Assembly: GCA_019096195.1 (NCBI GenBank)
Contig: JAGTXK010000197.1
Coordinates: 62,001-126,000 of the forward strand
Direction of reading: 5' to 3'
Source: Boletus sp. NGJ
Lineage: Eukaryota > Basidiomycota > Agaricomycetes > Boletales > Boletaceae
Length of the DNA: 64,000 bases
A program made the position numbers and the translations under genes. The notes under the pieces were generated by a model that worked only from the letters and a program-made list of their open reading frames with translations, had not been told where the DNA came from and searched no databases. Below are positions 11,065-24,575 of the stretch, piece after piece. Each line of letters opens with the position of its first letter. The first letter of the stretch is position 1.

Positions 11065-13010
11065 TTGTTTTCGTTTTTCGAGAGGATGTAGCTGCGGGGG
11101 GGGATAGTCGTGGGGTGAGAAACGTTGCCGCTGGGGCCGAACGGTGAGCCGTTTAAGGTCGGTGGTTGAGCGGGCCGGAGGAGGGAAGAGCACCACCCCA
11201 AAAAAAAAATATGAACACGACTTTTGGAACAGGAGTTCAAGTCGGTTTGGTCGTCTGACGGAGCTGTCTGACCCGAACGAGGGAGTTTTAAGAGTTGCAA
11301 GTAGCGTCTCTTGATGTGACGGGAAATCGCGCAAAATGAGTATCAAAATAACGGCAGACAGCAACGAAATTGGAAGGAAAGGACTCACAGTCAGGGAGGG
11401 ATGCTGACGAATTGCGTCGACGAACGTTGGTTTTGGTGCCGAGGACCTGCCATATGCATGCAAACAGTTTCGAGTCTGATTTCTCAGTAGTAGCTGTTCA
11501 GACCCCCTTTGTCATCAAACAGGAGAGGGGTTTTACCTGATATAGAAAATAGAAGGGGTCGACAGTGCGCCCGAGGGGTCGTCTCCCTTTGAATCGGGGA
11601 TTGCCGACTGTTCCAGAATGGTTACCATGGCGGTGTCGAAGGGCAAGCACTGGTAAGAGGAAAGCTTTCCTCTTGAGCGAGAGCTGTGCCTTATATTTCG
11701 ACTCAGACCCTTTATATGCAGGAAGGCTGCTCTCGCTGGCAGCGCAAGCTCGCCATGAGGCGTCACATCCCAATCCCGGTCGCTGGGTAATGGTGCCAGA
11801 TGGGCCATATCAGTTTTGAACCTTGTTGAACACGTTTCCTCAATCGCCACACGCAGGTGAACCGTGCCCCACTTTTCTCTGATTGATCAATCATATCAGG
11901 AGCGTGTCCTTTCATGGCAGGTCTCGGATGCTGCACGCTTTTGTAGTGTGCGGGTCAAGTTCTTTGGATGACGGGATCACATGTTGACCCCCCTCTGGGT
12001 AAATGATTCGGATCCTGCCCAGGTTGACCATAGTTGCCCTAGGGTCATGATCCGGGGGATTTTTCCTTCGGATATCCCCGGGTTCTATGCTACACGAAAT
12101 GAGGTGGAAGCTCTCCTGGCTTAAATCTAGCGTGAGATGAGATTCAGACGCACGGAAGAAAAAAATTTATGTCAGCGCTGTGTCAGCTCACGCGTACGAT
12201 GAGCGATGCGGTGCTGTGTGGACAAGACTGCAGTGCGCGGGATCATATCTGAGTAACTGGACCGAGGAATCCTTAAGCCTGACAGAAGTTCCTTACCAGC
12301 ACGGAAAACTTGATTTGGTGTGAAACCCTGCAATCCGGAAAACAGCTGAGATCGTTCCAAGGTTCGCATTTCTCGCTGCGCAGCCTTCACACGGCAAGTG
12401 CAACTGGCTGGTTGTTCCTAGATAGGGTTGTGAGACTGCAGCGCTGGAGTAGCTTTGACGTCCCAGTGCAGCAAATTTACTCTCAGGAGGGTTGGTAGCG
12501 ACGTATAAACGCAATAATAAATAAAAATAGTGAAATTACGTTTTTGGAGACGAACGAAATCCGATTGAGTACATTCGACACAGTGGGCACCAGTCCGAGC
12601 CTCGAATCGTCTCCGCCTTAACAACACCTCAACCACTTTCGTTTGTTTACTACTCATTTTTCTGACGACGTCGACGACAGGGACGACACGCACTCGTCGT
12701 CGTTCGACTGATCGTCCAGTTTTGAACCGTCTTGCTATCTGTGGTCAACACCGCACCGCACAGCTGAGCCTCGAGGCAGGACGAGAACTGATCTCAATCT
12801 TTTTCCGCTGCTCGTGGTTTTCACGCACCAAACGCACGTCCGCCAAAACTGACCAACCTGTCAATTCCGTATCAACTTCCGCTCTACCTAATTCATCGAT
12901 CCAGCCCCGCCCTCTGTCCTTCCTTCCTTCTCTCCCCCACATAGCCCGCGACAAGTCCGGCACTTTCAGTGTCCCGCGAGAATACTAGCCTTTTTATCCC
13001 CCATTCTCGC
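11065..13010. other. Long divergent intergenic region upstream of the AGC kinase
   Basis: About 1.9 kb lies between two divergent genes. Two weak coding candidates lie on the minus strand. One starts at an ATG in good context near 11631 and has a possible TATA-like CATATAAAG about 90 bases upstream. The other lies around 12172-12653, with plausible GT-AG introns but no recognisable domain. Neither gives a convincing spliced protein, so I do not call them. An A9 run lies near 11202-11210. The final 150 bases before the kinase ATG are CT-rich, typical of a fungal core promoter and 5' UTR. Confidence 0.4.
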
Positions 13011-16000
13011 ATGCATAGTGCCTCCGCCACTCACCAACACGTCCATTTCTCGAAGAAAAGCTTCAAAACAGTTCTAGGCTTCGGTGCCCTCTCCTTCAAA
13101 GACGTGAATCCAACCCGTGGTCGTTCTTCCGCTGACACCCAACGTCCTCGTGAACCCACTGTCAGAGCGAGTGTTGACACATCTAGAAGCTACCAGTACG
13201 ACTGCAAATCTAGAGCAGAACGCTCAAGCATCACAGACCTCACTTTCTTCGAGTCACGCAACTCCTCTCCTCACAACAAACACGCCCCTCACAATAACTC
13301 CGTCCGCAGTATGGGGAACCTAGACGCCGCTCCTTCTCGGTCCACGCGACGACCACCAGTTCGCATCGATGCTCAGGAAGGTCCCTGGAGTATCAGCGTC
13401 GCAGAGACGCCGCATGATGCCCGCTCATACTCTATTTACATAAAGAGTGAGTCGCATCGTTCTGCCCACCCTTCCCCCACACGGCTGGAACCTACATGTG
13501 CTCTCTATTTTCTTTTTGAGTTGCGTCGATGTCGCTTCCGAGCCTATCGGTGCCCTCTGTATGCGTCCTCTCGACGTTCCTTGGTATCTTGATATGGGCA
13601 TATGTAATCCGACGTTCTTTCGCTGTTGCCTGTCCTTCCACTATTATTGCTAACACCGCCGTTCCCTCGCCAGCACCCACGCATAATCTCACCCTTACGC
13701 GCACAGCCACAGAAGTGGTCGAGCTTCATGCGAAACTCGATGACTCTGATGGCGCATCCAAGCTCCCCAAGTTGCCAATTGACATCGCATCTCTCCCCCA
13801 ACAGCCTGCAAAGCGCAAATCCACGTTCCTGAATACCCTTTCGCGCCTCGCATCCCCCTCGACGAATAAAGTCGGTCGTCAGACGTCCGTGCGGACTCCA
13901 AGCAGCCCCAACTTTGGATCTTCGACCGCAGATCAGCTAGTCTCTCCCTCCCAAGAGATTGGCGACCCCTTCACGGCCCTCTCTGCATCCTCAGCTAGCA
14001 TCATCTTAAACGGAAAATCCGCCAATACCACGATGACCGCTCTTGCTGCATACTTGACCACCGTTTCCAATGATCCGTCGCTCAGACAGACCCGTGCTTG
14101 GAAACGCTTCGTTCATGTGCGCACCGACGATCTGCAGAGCGTACGTGCCGAGAGGGCAATTAAGCGCGTACGCTCCGACCTAGCTGCGCATATACGCTCA
14201 AAGGCAGATGTATCCGTCCAGCTCAGCTCGACCAACGTTAGCTCGTCTAATCACAGCGAGATGGTGGATGGCGTAGAGAGCATAAACGATACAGTTGAAG
14301 GGGAGGTCGTTTTGAATGACCCGACCATAAGTGCTCTCCGAGAGGAGGATATTAAAGAGGAAGAGGAAGACCTCGAGGCAAACGCACCCTCGTCGCAGTC
14401 CATGGCAGCGCAAGTGCGGCCCATTGAGATAGAGAAATCTGACGATGGCACCCCTAACGTTCCACCAGCTGACAATACAAGGGTCACTCACATCGATACG
14501 GATACCGTTACGAATGGGGCAGTTGGGGAGGAGGAAACCACCCTACCTACTCCTGTTGCCGACATCCCAGCATCGAGGATTCCGCGCTCGCATTCGGCCG
14601 ATCCTGATAAGGCTAGCCGACTTTCGCGGGTGTATACCTCAACGCTGCAGGATGGTACATCGTCCGCCACCGGTGATGAATCGTCGATATCTACCACTGC
14701 TCGTCGTGCGCGCAAGAAGCGTTCCCAGTCGACCGACCCCAGCCGCAAGAAAAAAGCGCAACGGAAGGTCGCTATTGATGACTTCGAGATGATGCGTGTC
14801 CTCGGGAAGGGTTGCGCGGGAAAAGTGCTCTTGGTGCGACATAAGATGAGCTCGGACTTGTATGCGCTCAAGGCCATCACCAAGCGTCACGTCTTGGCGC
14901 ATCAAGAGCTCCAGCATACCTTGACTGAGCAAGCTGTCTTGAAGCGTATGGCAAAGGAATCCAAGGACCCGTTCGTGGTAAAGCTCTGGTGGAGTTTCCA
15001 CGACAAGGAGAACTTGTTCTTGGTTATGGTGAATCAGTTGTTCCTTTTATACTGATTGCAATACCACTGACTCTGTTTTTCCACCCTATTAGGACTTCCA
15101 TCCAGGCGGTGATCTTGCCACGCAGCTTGCACGTTGGGGCAGGCTGGGCCGTGACCGCGCACGATTCTATGCCGCGGAGATTGTCGAGGGAGTGGAAGGC
15201 CTCCACGTGGCTGGTGTCATTTACCGTGACCTCAAGCCGGAGAACATCCTCATTGGGGCTGATGGACATATTGTCCTGACGGACTTTGGCCTTTCGAAAG
15301 AGTTTCCCCGCCGTGCATTGCCAAACACAGCACCATCTACACCTTCCGGGTCGCGTGGAGAATTCTATCCCTCTCCAGGGAGCGAACCTGCATCTCCGCC
15401 TTGGATGAAAGGCGAGAAGGGCCAGGACCTCTCCGTGGGTTGGCCAGGGCAAGGCGTTGTCCCAGCTGACACAACGACTACATTCTGCGGTACAGCAGAG
15501 TACCTCGCTCCTGAGGTTATACAGGGGCTGTCATATAGCTATGAGGTTGATTGGTGGAGCTTTGGCACGATGCTTTATGAGATGTTGACAGGAATAGTAC
15601 GTTTAGCGGCTCGCGTCTCCTTACGTTTCGTGCGAGAGGGGCTGACATCTTTGCCGCAGACCCCCTTCTGGGCGAATAATCATTCGGATATGTACGTCAG
15701 GGTGCTGCAAGATGAACTGCAATTTCCCGAAGACAGGGCGATGGACCAAGACACGAAGAGTTTGATACGGGGTGTAAGTGAACACCTGCTTTGTGGATGA
15801 TCCTACATACTTACATGCGCTTCACATAGTTGCTTCAACGAAATCCTGCTTTGAGGATATGTGAACCGCGGATCAAACGGCACCCGTACTTCTCCATGAT
15901 GTGAGTAGAACTAGAACACATGTGATGCTCGTTTTTGACCTAACACTTTTCGCATTTTAGCGATTGGTCGCACGTGTACTATAAACGCTACATACGTGAG

Positions 16001-17502
16001 GCGTCTGTTCAAACTCGCTTGATTTTGTTTGCTGATACCCACCCCTTTCTCTTTTTTTCTTTCTATCAGCCCCCTATATCCCACCCATCGACCCTTCGAA
16101 TGCCAGTGATACCCAGAACTTTGATGACACGTTCCTTGATATGGAACCAGTGATAGATGACCCCAATGATCAAGATCAAGTGGATACCGATCAGGATCGC
16201 GATCATACTGACGGCGAAACTGCAGATGGCGAAGACGCATACCCAACACCTTCCCACTCACGCAGCCCTTCGGTGCGCCCGGATGAGAGTAACATGGACG
16301 TGTTCGACGGCTATTCGTTTAAGGGTCGTTATTCGGTCATTATTGATGATGAGGATGAAGACGGCACCGGGGATTCGGGAGAGGAGGAGACGGACGAAGA
16401 AGACATTCCGTCAGTTCTGACCGATATGTTGGATAGTCCAGCTCAGCCGCCTGAGGCAGAGGTTGTCACCGAGTCTCCTGTCAGCGATGAGCAGTTGGTT
16501 GAGCCCAAGACGCCGGAAGCACGGCCACAGGCACTTCTGGAAGAAGTTCCAGAGCTAGAAAAGGCCACGGGTATCGTCGAGCTACCACCATCTGTCGACC
16601 TTTCTTCTACCCCTCGAACCACAGAGCCGCCTGCTCAGAATGTTCCTGCAGCAGAGCCGGTTGAACCCGCCCCTCCCTTGCCTGCCAAAGATTCGAAACC
16701 GAAAGCTACCAAGGTCCCCGCCTCCTCAAAATCTACTGTTCGGAACACTCGTAACCGCCGTGAGAAATCTGGTATCCCTGCCTTGGACCGCTTCCTTTCC
16801 GATGGCCCTGACGAAGACGGAGAAATGACGGAGAGAGAGGATGATGATGACTGGGACTTCATCGAAGCTGATGGCGAAGATCGCAATGGCACCAAGGGTA
16901 CGAGTCTCTTTGCGCGTGGTGTTGTGGACCGGTATAGGTTGGCTGTGTTCCGCAAAGCGTCTACACCATCTCAACGTGTTGCTGGACGGTCGGCTTCGGG
17001 CTTCTCAAAAGAATTGGATCTCCATGCGGTGGAGCCTGCGGATTCGCCTAGTCCATCGGAAAAGCGTCGAGGTCGTACGCCTGGCCTGAAGTTTCGAAAG
17101 ACGCCCCAATTCCTCAAAGGAAAATCACCACCTTCGTCCTTCTCTGCCAAGAGCGCGTCCACGATCAAGACATCTACACCGTCGAATGCTGCGACTAGTA
17201 CCACCATCTCGTCAATCTCGAGCAATGGCCTATTGACCCCCTCTGTATCGGCCGCGAGCACCATGGCTATGTCACCCTCGTTGAGGTCAAAGGAATCCGC
17301 CATATCAGTTGGAAACCAGAGCCAGTCATCTGACCAGTCCAATGGCGAAACCGCAGAGCCTGTCTCGCTCCCGGCATCACCCGAGGTATCCAAGTATGCG
17401 TCTCATCACAGCGAGGAACCGGAGAAACTCAAGAGCAAAAAGCTGAAGAAGTACAAAGAGAACGCCGAAAAGGTCCTCTCCCTCTTCGCTTCGCAACGCT
17501 AG
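13011..17502 (+). CDS. AGC-family serine/threonine kinase with N-terminal PX-like domain
   Basis: Seven exons (13011-13446, 13674-15028, 15093-15596, 15660-15773, 15830-15900, 15961-15995, 16070-17502) sum to 3948 nt, a 1315-residue protein in one frame. The N-terminal part looks like a PX phosphoinositide-binding fold broken by a low-complexity insert: WSISVAET, YSIYIKTPTHNLTLTRTATE, LPKLPID, then LAAYLTTVSNDPSLRQTRAW. The kinase domain shows the glycine loop GKGCAGKVLLV, Lys in YALKAI, catalytic YRDLKPEN and DFGLSKEF. After a Ser/Pro-rich insert of about 50 residues comes the PDK1-type T-loop TTFCGTAEYLAPEV. The AGC tail follows (NFDDTFLDMEPVIDD) with a hydrophobic motif FDGYSFKG, then a long acidic and Ser-rich extension ending in a Lys-rich coiled segment. 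A PX-linked relative of S6K/Ypk-type kinases, acting at membranes, is my inference. The exact orthologue is not certain. Confidence 0.88.
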
Positions 17503-18089
17503 TCGACCGTCCTTTCTGCGCGTCGGGGGCTGGGTCCTTGGCGCGATCCGCCGATCCATATTTCTCGCAAATTTATCGATGCCAAGTTGAACTTCATGTT
17601 CTCTCTCTCTCTCTCTCATTATCTCTATGCATTACCCATTACTTACCCGCATTTTTTTTTCCTTCATACTTTCATTGTGGATATGCTGCACTAGTGTCGT
17701 AGCTTCACCTTCTTCTTCTCCTTTACTTAAGGACGACACGGCGCCATTGCTCTAGGTCATAATACGTAGTTGTGTCTTTTTCTTCTGTCACTACAACGTT
17801 GCATTGCTGTTCTGCTTAGTCGTCCCTCTCACTCTGCATCAAACAATAACGATCCTTTTTAGAACCTACAAGTCGGCCTAATATTTTCATCGTCCGGTTG
17901 CCTTTTTTTTTACAGATCTTTCTTTTGACTCCATGTTTGCAAGAAGGAAAGACAAAAAAAAACTGTGATTCTCGTATAATATACCACATGTCGCCGTCCA
18001 CAATGTCCGCCGAGTGAAAAAGATAGTTTATAAGAAACTCGTTAAAAGTCCATCGACCCAAAGAGTCCCTTTGTACAACGACACGGGTC
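17503..18089. other. Convergent 3' region between the kinase and the ABCA transporter
   Basis: About 590 bases of 3' flanking sequence. It holds a short TC dinucleotide run (about 17601-17620) and several T or A runs (17652-17660, 17902-17911, 17953-17963). No reading frame of interest. Confidence 0.6.
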
Positions 18090-21000
18090 TTACCAAAGTC
18101 TACAGCTACGGCTTCGTCGAGACGTATTGTCTTCCTCCAGGACGTTGTTCTGTCGAATGACTTTGAGAAACACGTTTTCCAACGTTGCCTTTTCTACGGT
18201 GTATTCCTGAAAGTCGCCTTGCGAGGAAAGGACGTGGAAGAGGCGGGCGAGCGACATGTTACCACTGTCACCTTCGCTGTCGCCATCGCCATCACTATCG
18301 CCATCACCGTCACCATCCCCGCTGCTACCACCGCCCGGGCCTTCGCGAATCGGCACTTCAAATCGCGTGGCGACGTCGTCTGCGAGACGTGCGCCCGGGA
18401 TACGACTCATGAGCACTTGAGCTCTCGTCACGTCTTCCCGGGTTGGACACGAAAAGTGGACTTGATACGTGGCATAACGTGCGGCCAGTTCCTCGGTGGT
18501 GCCGATGGCTGTGCAGTGCAACGTTGAGTAAACCGGAGGATGGAGGGAAACAAAGGTGTACTTACCGAGCATCTTCTTGGAGATGATGCCGACCTTGTTT
18601 GCCAGCGCAGACGCTTCTTCCATAGAGTCTGTTAGGGAATGGAGGATCGTTAGTTGGGAGGGCGCGGGATCGAGGTATGTAACGTACGCGTGGTGATGAC
18701 GACTGCTTTCCCCACTGCAACGTTTCTCAATGTTCCCCACATATCTCGCTTTATCTTTGCATCGATTCCGGTAGAGAACTCGTCTATGAGCACCACAGAG
18801 GGGTTGCCTAGAAAAGGAGAGACACGTCAGTGAGAGCACACTAGGCGTGAACAAAAGAGACTCACCAATGAGCGCAATCGCGAGCGACAATTTACGCTGG
18901 TTCCCACCCGAAAGCTGGCTCGCCAATCGGTCTGCATAAATGTTCAGCGAGGTTGCAGCCATGAGCGACTCGACGTTGGCGGTCAGTTCGGTTCCACGCG
19001 TGAGTCCCTTGAGACGTCCGTATATCAACAAGTGTTCTCGGACGGTAAGTTGCGAGTCGATGGCGGTGAACTGGGGGCAGACGCCGAGCGCGAGACGTGC
19101 GTTGCGGGGAGAGTTGACGACGGAGACGCCCTTGATCTTGACATCCCCTATGTCGGGAACGACGTCGCCTCCTTCAAGTCCACGCACTCTCAACGGAGAT
19201 ATCAGAGAGGACAGACAAAACACGTACGAATCATGTTGAACGTCGTCGTCTTTCCCGCCCCGTTTGGTCCCAGCATAGCGAATATAACATCCCCAGGAAC
19301 CCCAAAGGAGACATCGTCCACCACTCTGTTCCCATCAAACGACTTGGTGACATGGACGATGCGTAACGCGTCGCTTGAGTGTGCGACTGCCTTCGCTTCC
19401 CTCGCGACGTCCTGTCTCGAAATCTCATTGGCGGCGAGGTTCTCGTCGAGTTGTACCTGCTGCTTGCGCGTCTTTAAGAAACGACGTGGGATGATAGATC
19501 CAGAGTCGGCCCAGACAAGAATACCGAGGAGGATAAAACCGTAAACGAAGAGATATGCAATCGGCCCACCGTATCGCATGATGTCACCCATGGAAGAAGT
19601 CGTGACGGGTGTGGACCCATTGCAGAGGAGCGAGAACAGATTGACCGAAACAAAGGCTGAGCGCATCTGTCCCGCGAATTCAGCAAGACACCTCGCAAAC
19701 AGTCGTTTAAGGAACTTACCACACTGGCAACGGGTGAAAGAATCGATAGGGTGAAATCTGGCAGAGTAGACTTCTCAATCAAGATCAACAATACGGTTTG
19801 AATGTTAGCTTACGAATAGTTGTGATTATTTGGCTTGCTTCCGTGGTCTTTGCATATGTGAGGGTGAGGAGGTAGCCAGCCAAGTACAGCTGAAAACGAC
19901 TCAGCGTGCCGTACCTACCCTTAACCAGATTTTCACTTACAACATACATAATAATCTGATATCCAGCAACGGCGGCAAACGACGTGAGAGGAGATGACAT
20001 GAACAGCGAAAAGCAATACGAAAACAGTGCGCCAACGATGCCGTATTGTACGAGAACGACCCACTGATCAAGGTGCTGTGAGCAGCTGGCAGGAAGGCGA
20101 GAGAAGCGACTTACGAACAACCCAAGCCCATAAAATTGATTGGAAACAGTGGCAAAGATGATGACGATAATCGTGGCGATAATGACGCCAAAGATAGAGT
20201 CCCAAAGCAAGTGGCCGAGCCAAAGACCAATCGGGTCTGACAAACCATTCGAAAGTTGCATCGCTTGAACAGACGACCGTCGCTCCCGCGAGACATACAA
20301 CGAGAAGAATGCGGGGTATACGGCCTTGGGAAACGAATAAATACATGGAAAATAAGTGTACTCCGGAATCTTACCATAGCAGCCCCAAAGAATGCGATCC
20401 ACTTCAAGTCTACAAGTGTCCCCCCTGCAACCGGAGGGAAGCTTACATAGTTGGCCTCGATGATGTTAGGTGTACCCGCCGTGTTGCCCGACGCGTTCAA
20501 TGCACGATTATAAAGAATGTTCGTAGCCAGATTCAGCAACGTAGGACCTGCCAAACCTGGAGCAGGAGTAGCATCCCAAGCGACCAATGCATCGCCTGTC
20601 TGCATGTCGATCGATATACCACCAATGGAGATGTTCAGGTAATTCTGTTGGATTGTGGAAACGAACGTGGCATTATCGGGGACGTTGTCTGTCGACATGA
20701 ACAAGGCTGATCTACCGAGTGTCGCTGTAATATCGGGCGGCGATTCTAATATGCTAGCGGTAGGAGTGGACTCGATGGCGCCGATGGGGGAGAATGGCAA
20801 GTAGAGGGGGATGGCGGTCTCAGTCTTGAATTGGACCGTACACGACGGAGTTTGGCCCGACAAAAAGACCAAAGGTACGCAGGCTCCACAAACGGCAATA
20901 AGAACAGTAAGCAGAGGTGTAAGCCAACTTCTTCGTGCAACGAGCATCCGCTTCCAGACTATTGTCAACGCTTGACTGAATGGCGATCGTGCACGACCAT

Positions 21001-23936
21001 TCGTCAGCACGAGTGGGGAAAGAGCTGGAATTGCTCGGAGGGGGTCTAGGACGCTTGGAGACAGTGCAGTTTCTGCAGAATGCATCGACTTCCTCCCAAT
21101 GTCCGGTGTGCGGGCTCGGGACTCGGATTCCATCAGATCGAGGAAGATGTCCTCAATCGACGTTCCCAGTATGTCGACGGACGCGATATGATAGCTTTCG
21201 GCCTCGATTTGGACTAACTGAAGCACCTTCTCGACTACGACTGAGTCCTTGGACTTAAGGTGGTACGCAGCAAGAGTGGGGGATGGCTGTGACAGCGTAC
21301 ACTGTGGTGCAAACTCCCGAACCCGCTCCAGGACCTCTAGCGATGAGCTTACAGGATCCTTTTCGCTCATGTCATTGGAGTCGAACGTAATCTGAATGCT
21401 ATAACCTTGCCCGAGGTTTGTCTTGAGTGCAACGGGCGATCCCTCGGCTACCAGTTTTCCAGGTGCAGCCAAGATGGCGATGTGGTCAGCAAGTAGATCA
21501 GCTTCATCGAGGAAGTGTGTTGTGAACACAATGGCTCTGTCGTGCTTTACTGACGTCAGGGTTCTCCAGAGCGCACGACGAGACAAAGGATCGACGCCAG
21601 ACGTGCACTCGTCAACGAGAACAATCTTGGAACCACCGATGAGTCCGATAGCGAGCTGGAGCTTCCTCTTCTGTCCCCCAGAAAGGGTGTTCGCATTCGA
21701 GTGTATCTTCTTTCCGAGGTCACAGTCACGCAGTAGCTGTTCGTAATCATGGTCTTCGCTCGAAGAATGCGAAGAGTGCTTGATAGCGCGCCAGACCCGG
21801 AGAGTTTGGTAACATGTGAGATCCGGGAATAGAACATTCTTCTGCGGCACTATCCCGAGCGTACCGCGTGGGGGGCGTTTCACCCCACCCTCAAAAGTGA
21901 TGGAACCCGAGCTACGCCCTATGAGGTTCGCAATGATAGACAGTGAGGTCGACTTCCCAGCGCTAACGATCCGCCATTAGACTAACCGTCCAACTTATTG
22001 CCGGTACAGACTCACCCATTAGAACCCAGCAAGACAAATATACCAGACTTGGGGATGTCCAACGAAAGATCAGAAACGGCAGTGACCGGTCCTTTCTCAC
22101 GACTGAATATGGAGGGAGTGAAGGTCTTACGGAGGTTCTTAATAGAGATGGCTACACCGCTGGGGTGCGGAGGAACTTCCTCCCGCTTTCGCCTGCGGAG
22201 ACATGAAAAAAATCCACCCGTCGGCTCCTTTGCATCGTAGAGACGCCTCTCAAGTAGCGCTCCCAGGTATGGCCACAGAAATACATCAATCTGTAAATAC
22301 TCATGAGAAAATGATCTAGGAGGGATGAGACAATGCTTACAATACAGGCTATCATGATTGGGAGAAGCGTGAGGTGGTCATCTGGATCTGGCTTGAGGAG
22401 GTTGGTTGACATGAGGTGATTCTCGTAACCACATATTGCACGGGTGGCGAAGATGTAGAATCCAGGAGGGAAGATAAGGGTGAATAACGTGGCTGCTCCG
22501 GTACTGGCATGAGAGAAGACCAGTGCAAGGATCGCCAACAGGATTGCCAAGAATGTTGCTGCCACGGCGGCGAGTTGGGGACTTTTGCCGAAAGGGGCAG
22601 CCACAAAGAAAGACCAGCTGGCAAGTGAGAAACCAAGTAGAAGATGCACCGCAAGAATTAGACCAGCATTAGTCTCTGTAAAAATACGGAAATGCCATGT
22701 CACCGCCACGACAACCCAAGCTGGAAGGTACGCCATGGATATGCTGATATGCCATGATCTGTGAAACAAATGAAGATGGGAGAACCCTTAATGGAGGGAA
22801 AGACGAACGTACATTATGCGAGCTGAGTCGAGGAGTCCCATTGCCTTCATGTGACTAGTCAACAGATTAGCTCGCTCTCCAGTGAAAGCTCCAGGGAGCT
22901 GATAAGCGATGCCGATGTAGCAAATAAAGCTAGCATACATGTAAGTGCTGGCGAATGCGCATATGGTAAATGCGTACAGAGCAATGACGAGCAAATTCCG
23001 AATGCCCCTGATGTAACCTGAAAAAGGGATGAACAAAGAACACAATAGGCAGTGCAAACACCGACTCAATCTCATATTCGTGCTTTGTTGCTGATTGGTC
23101 TCTTGCGTGTATGGCCATTCCAAAGGGGTTGGGATCGACTGCCCTGCTCTGAGAGCGATGAGCGCCTAAGATGATGGGGCTCAACATCAAGAGGTATATC
23201 GTGTACACCAAACACTACCTCATCTATTGCTAACTGGAGTGGCAGTATGCGAGTTTCAAAATCACTCGTGTGACTGTAGACGTTGATGTATACGAGACCC
23301 GCATCAGCGCTTATCGTATAGTTGATAGCAGTGGTATCTGTGGGAGTGAGAGGGAGGTAGTTGAATGCAATGCCGGCGTAACACTGCGAGATGAGGTTAA
23401 AGTTTTGTGGACAGTTGGAGGGGATGTCTGCAGGGCTGGCAACCTGTCTGACGGCGCTCATTTGGTGTTCATTAAACCCGCTGGTAATGTGCGCCATGAT
23501 AGCGCTCGCTGAAGGATTCGCAGTGCCGTTCGTGTTCGTGCCGTCGGCCCATATTAAAGCCAGAGAGCCGTCAAATTGCGTGGCGAAGTTGTAAATAGGG
23601 GCGGGAGTACCCATGCCATACTGTAGTGACATTAGAAAAAGACATGTTCGAGGGCACGAAACGCACGTTGTTGGGCTTTTCGAGGAAGGTCTGGGCGACC
23701 GAAAGAAAGACTGCGAAGGATTTCAACAGGGTCTCGGGCAAAAAGGAAGGCGGACATACCTCCATAAGCGATTGGGAGCAGGAGGCAGCGGACCAAGTTG
23801 AACTGTATGACCAGTCAGACACATCATCGTCGATGGGAGACCGCCTGTGTAGACTCACGAGTTTGTGCTTGGATAGAATGATCCAGTTCTTCCAGACAAG
23901 CGCTGCAAACTGCCTGAGAAACAAACCTGGACCCAT
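18090..23936 (-). CDS. ABC transporter, subfamily A (ABCA), full-length
   Basis: This is a full-size lipid-type exporter with two membrane and two nucleotide-binding halves, coded over many short-intron exons. It starts MGPGLFLRQFAALVWKNWII (ATG at 23936), an ABCA hallmark, followed by TM1 and a large extracellular loop (about 23100-23640). NBD1 has Walker A GSNG-AGKST split by an intron near 21966-22013, signature LSGGQKRKLQLAIGLIG, and Walker B KIVLVDECTSGVDP. A second extracytosolic loop and membrane domain occupy about 19800-20930. NBD2 has Walker A LGPNGAGKTTT, signature LSGGNQRKLSLAIALIG and Walker B VVLIDEFSTGID. The stop is TAA at 18090-18092. ABCA proteins sit in the plasma or vacuolar membrane and move or scramble lipids; the substrate here is unknown. 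A Gly/Asp repeat tract sits after NBD2 (about 18275-18325). No disabling change was seen. Confidence 0.9.
18272..18328. repeat. Coding microsatellite (Gly-Asp tract) in the ABCA gene
   Basis: Near-perfect hexamer repeats of the ATCGCC/ATCACC type on the plus strand read as alternating Gly-Asp and Gly-Asp-Ser residues downstream of NBD2 on the minus strand. The array length is a multiple of three and the frame stays open. Confidence 0.85.
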
Positions 23937-24575
23937 GATGTTGCCAGTGGTCACGTCTTGTCCTCGAGGATGGAGTTAAGGACAGAACTTCATTATAGGG
24001 CCACAGCAAGGTCCCCCTAAAAACGATTAGCGACGGCATGTTGAGTGCTGTGGGAGATAGATCTTTAATTGCCGGTCTGCGTACTCTGCGGCGGACTGTG
24101 AAGAGTCTAAAGTTGCTATTGGTGGGGCATTCATATTTTTATCAGCGCTTTACATAACGCTGGCATGCCGACGTACGCACTGCGCCGGCTGTCAGATTCA
24201 GAGGCCTCAGAGCCTTTCAGGTTGGTTTCTGCCAGTTTATTACAACTGCCCTTGAGCGTTTTGAACCCGTGTGCCAGTGGGAGTAAAAGTGCACCGTGAG
24301 AGGTCGACACCGGCACCCCCGACTGCGGGCACCCACCGATCTAGTTACGTTTTCCCCTCAGCGGGCTAAGGCTCATGCTTGGCTGTGCAAAGCAATGGCC
24401 CAGCCTCGGGAATGCACAGGCTCTGTGGGACCTCCTGGTTCCTGGTCACAGCCCAAAAATTAAATCATTGCACTCTCAGGTCTAGCTATACTTGCCATCC
24501 GACGGACCGACTTCGGAACGGAATACGACGTCTGATCGGGACACCGTCTTCTTCCTACCGTATTTGGCTCGCACT
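23937..24575. other. Divergent promoter region between ABCA and thioredoxin-like gene 1
   Basis: About 640 bases separate two divergent starts. There are no TATA box, repeats or extra gene that I can support. Confidence 0.4.

Noticed and set aside
11465-11850. Minus-strand frames with a TATA-like element and an ATG near 11631
   Set aside because: The possible exon joins out of frame with the next acceptor, and no conserved protein results. It could be 5' leader sequence instead.
12172-12653. Minus-strand small gene candidate with plausible introns
   Set aside because: The splice phases can be made to work only by free choice of sites, and no domain or similarity is recognisable.
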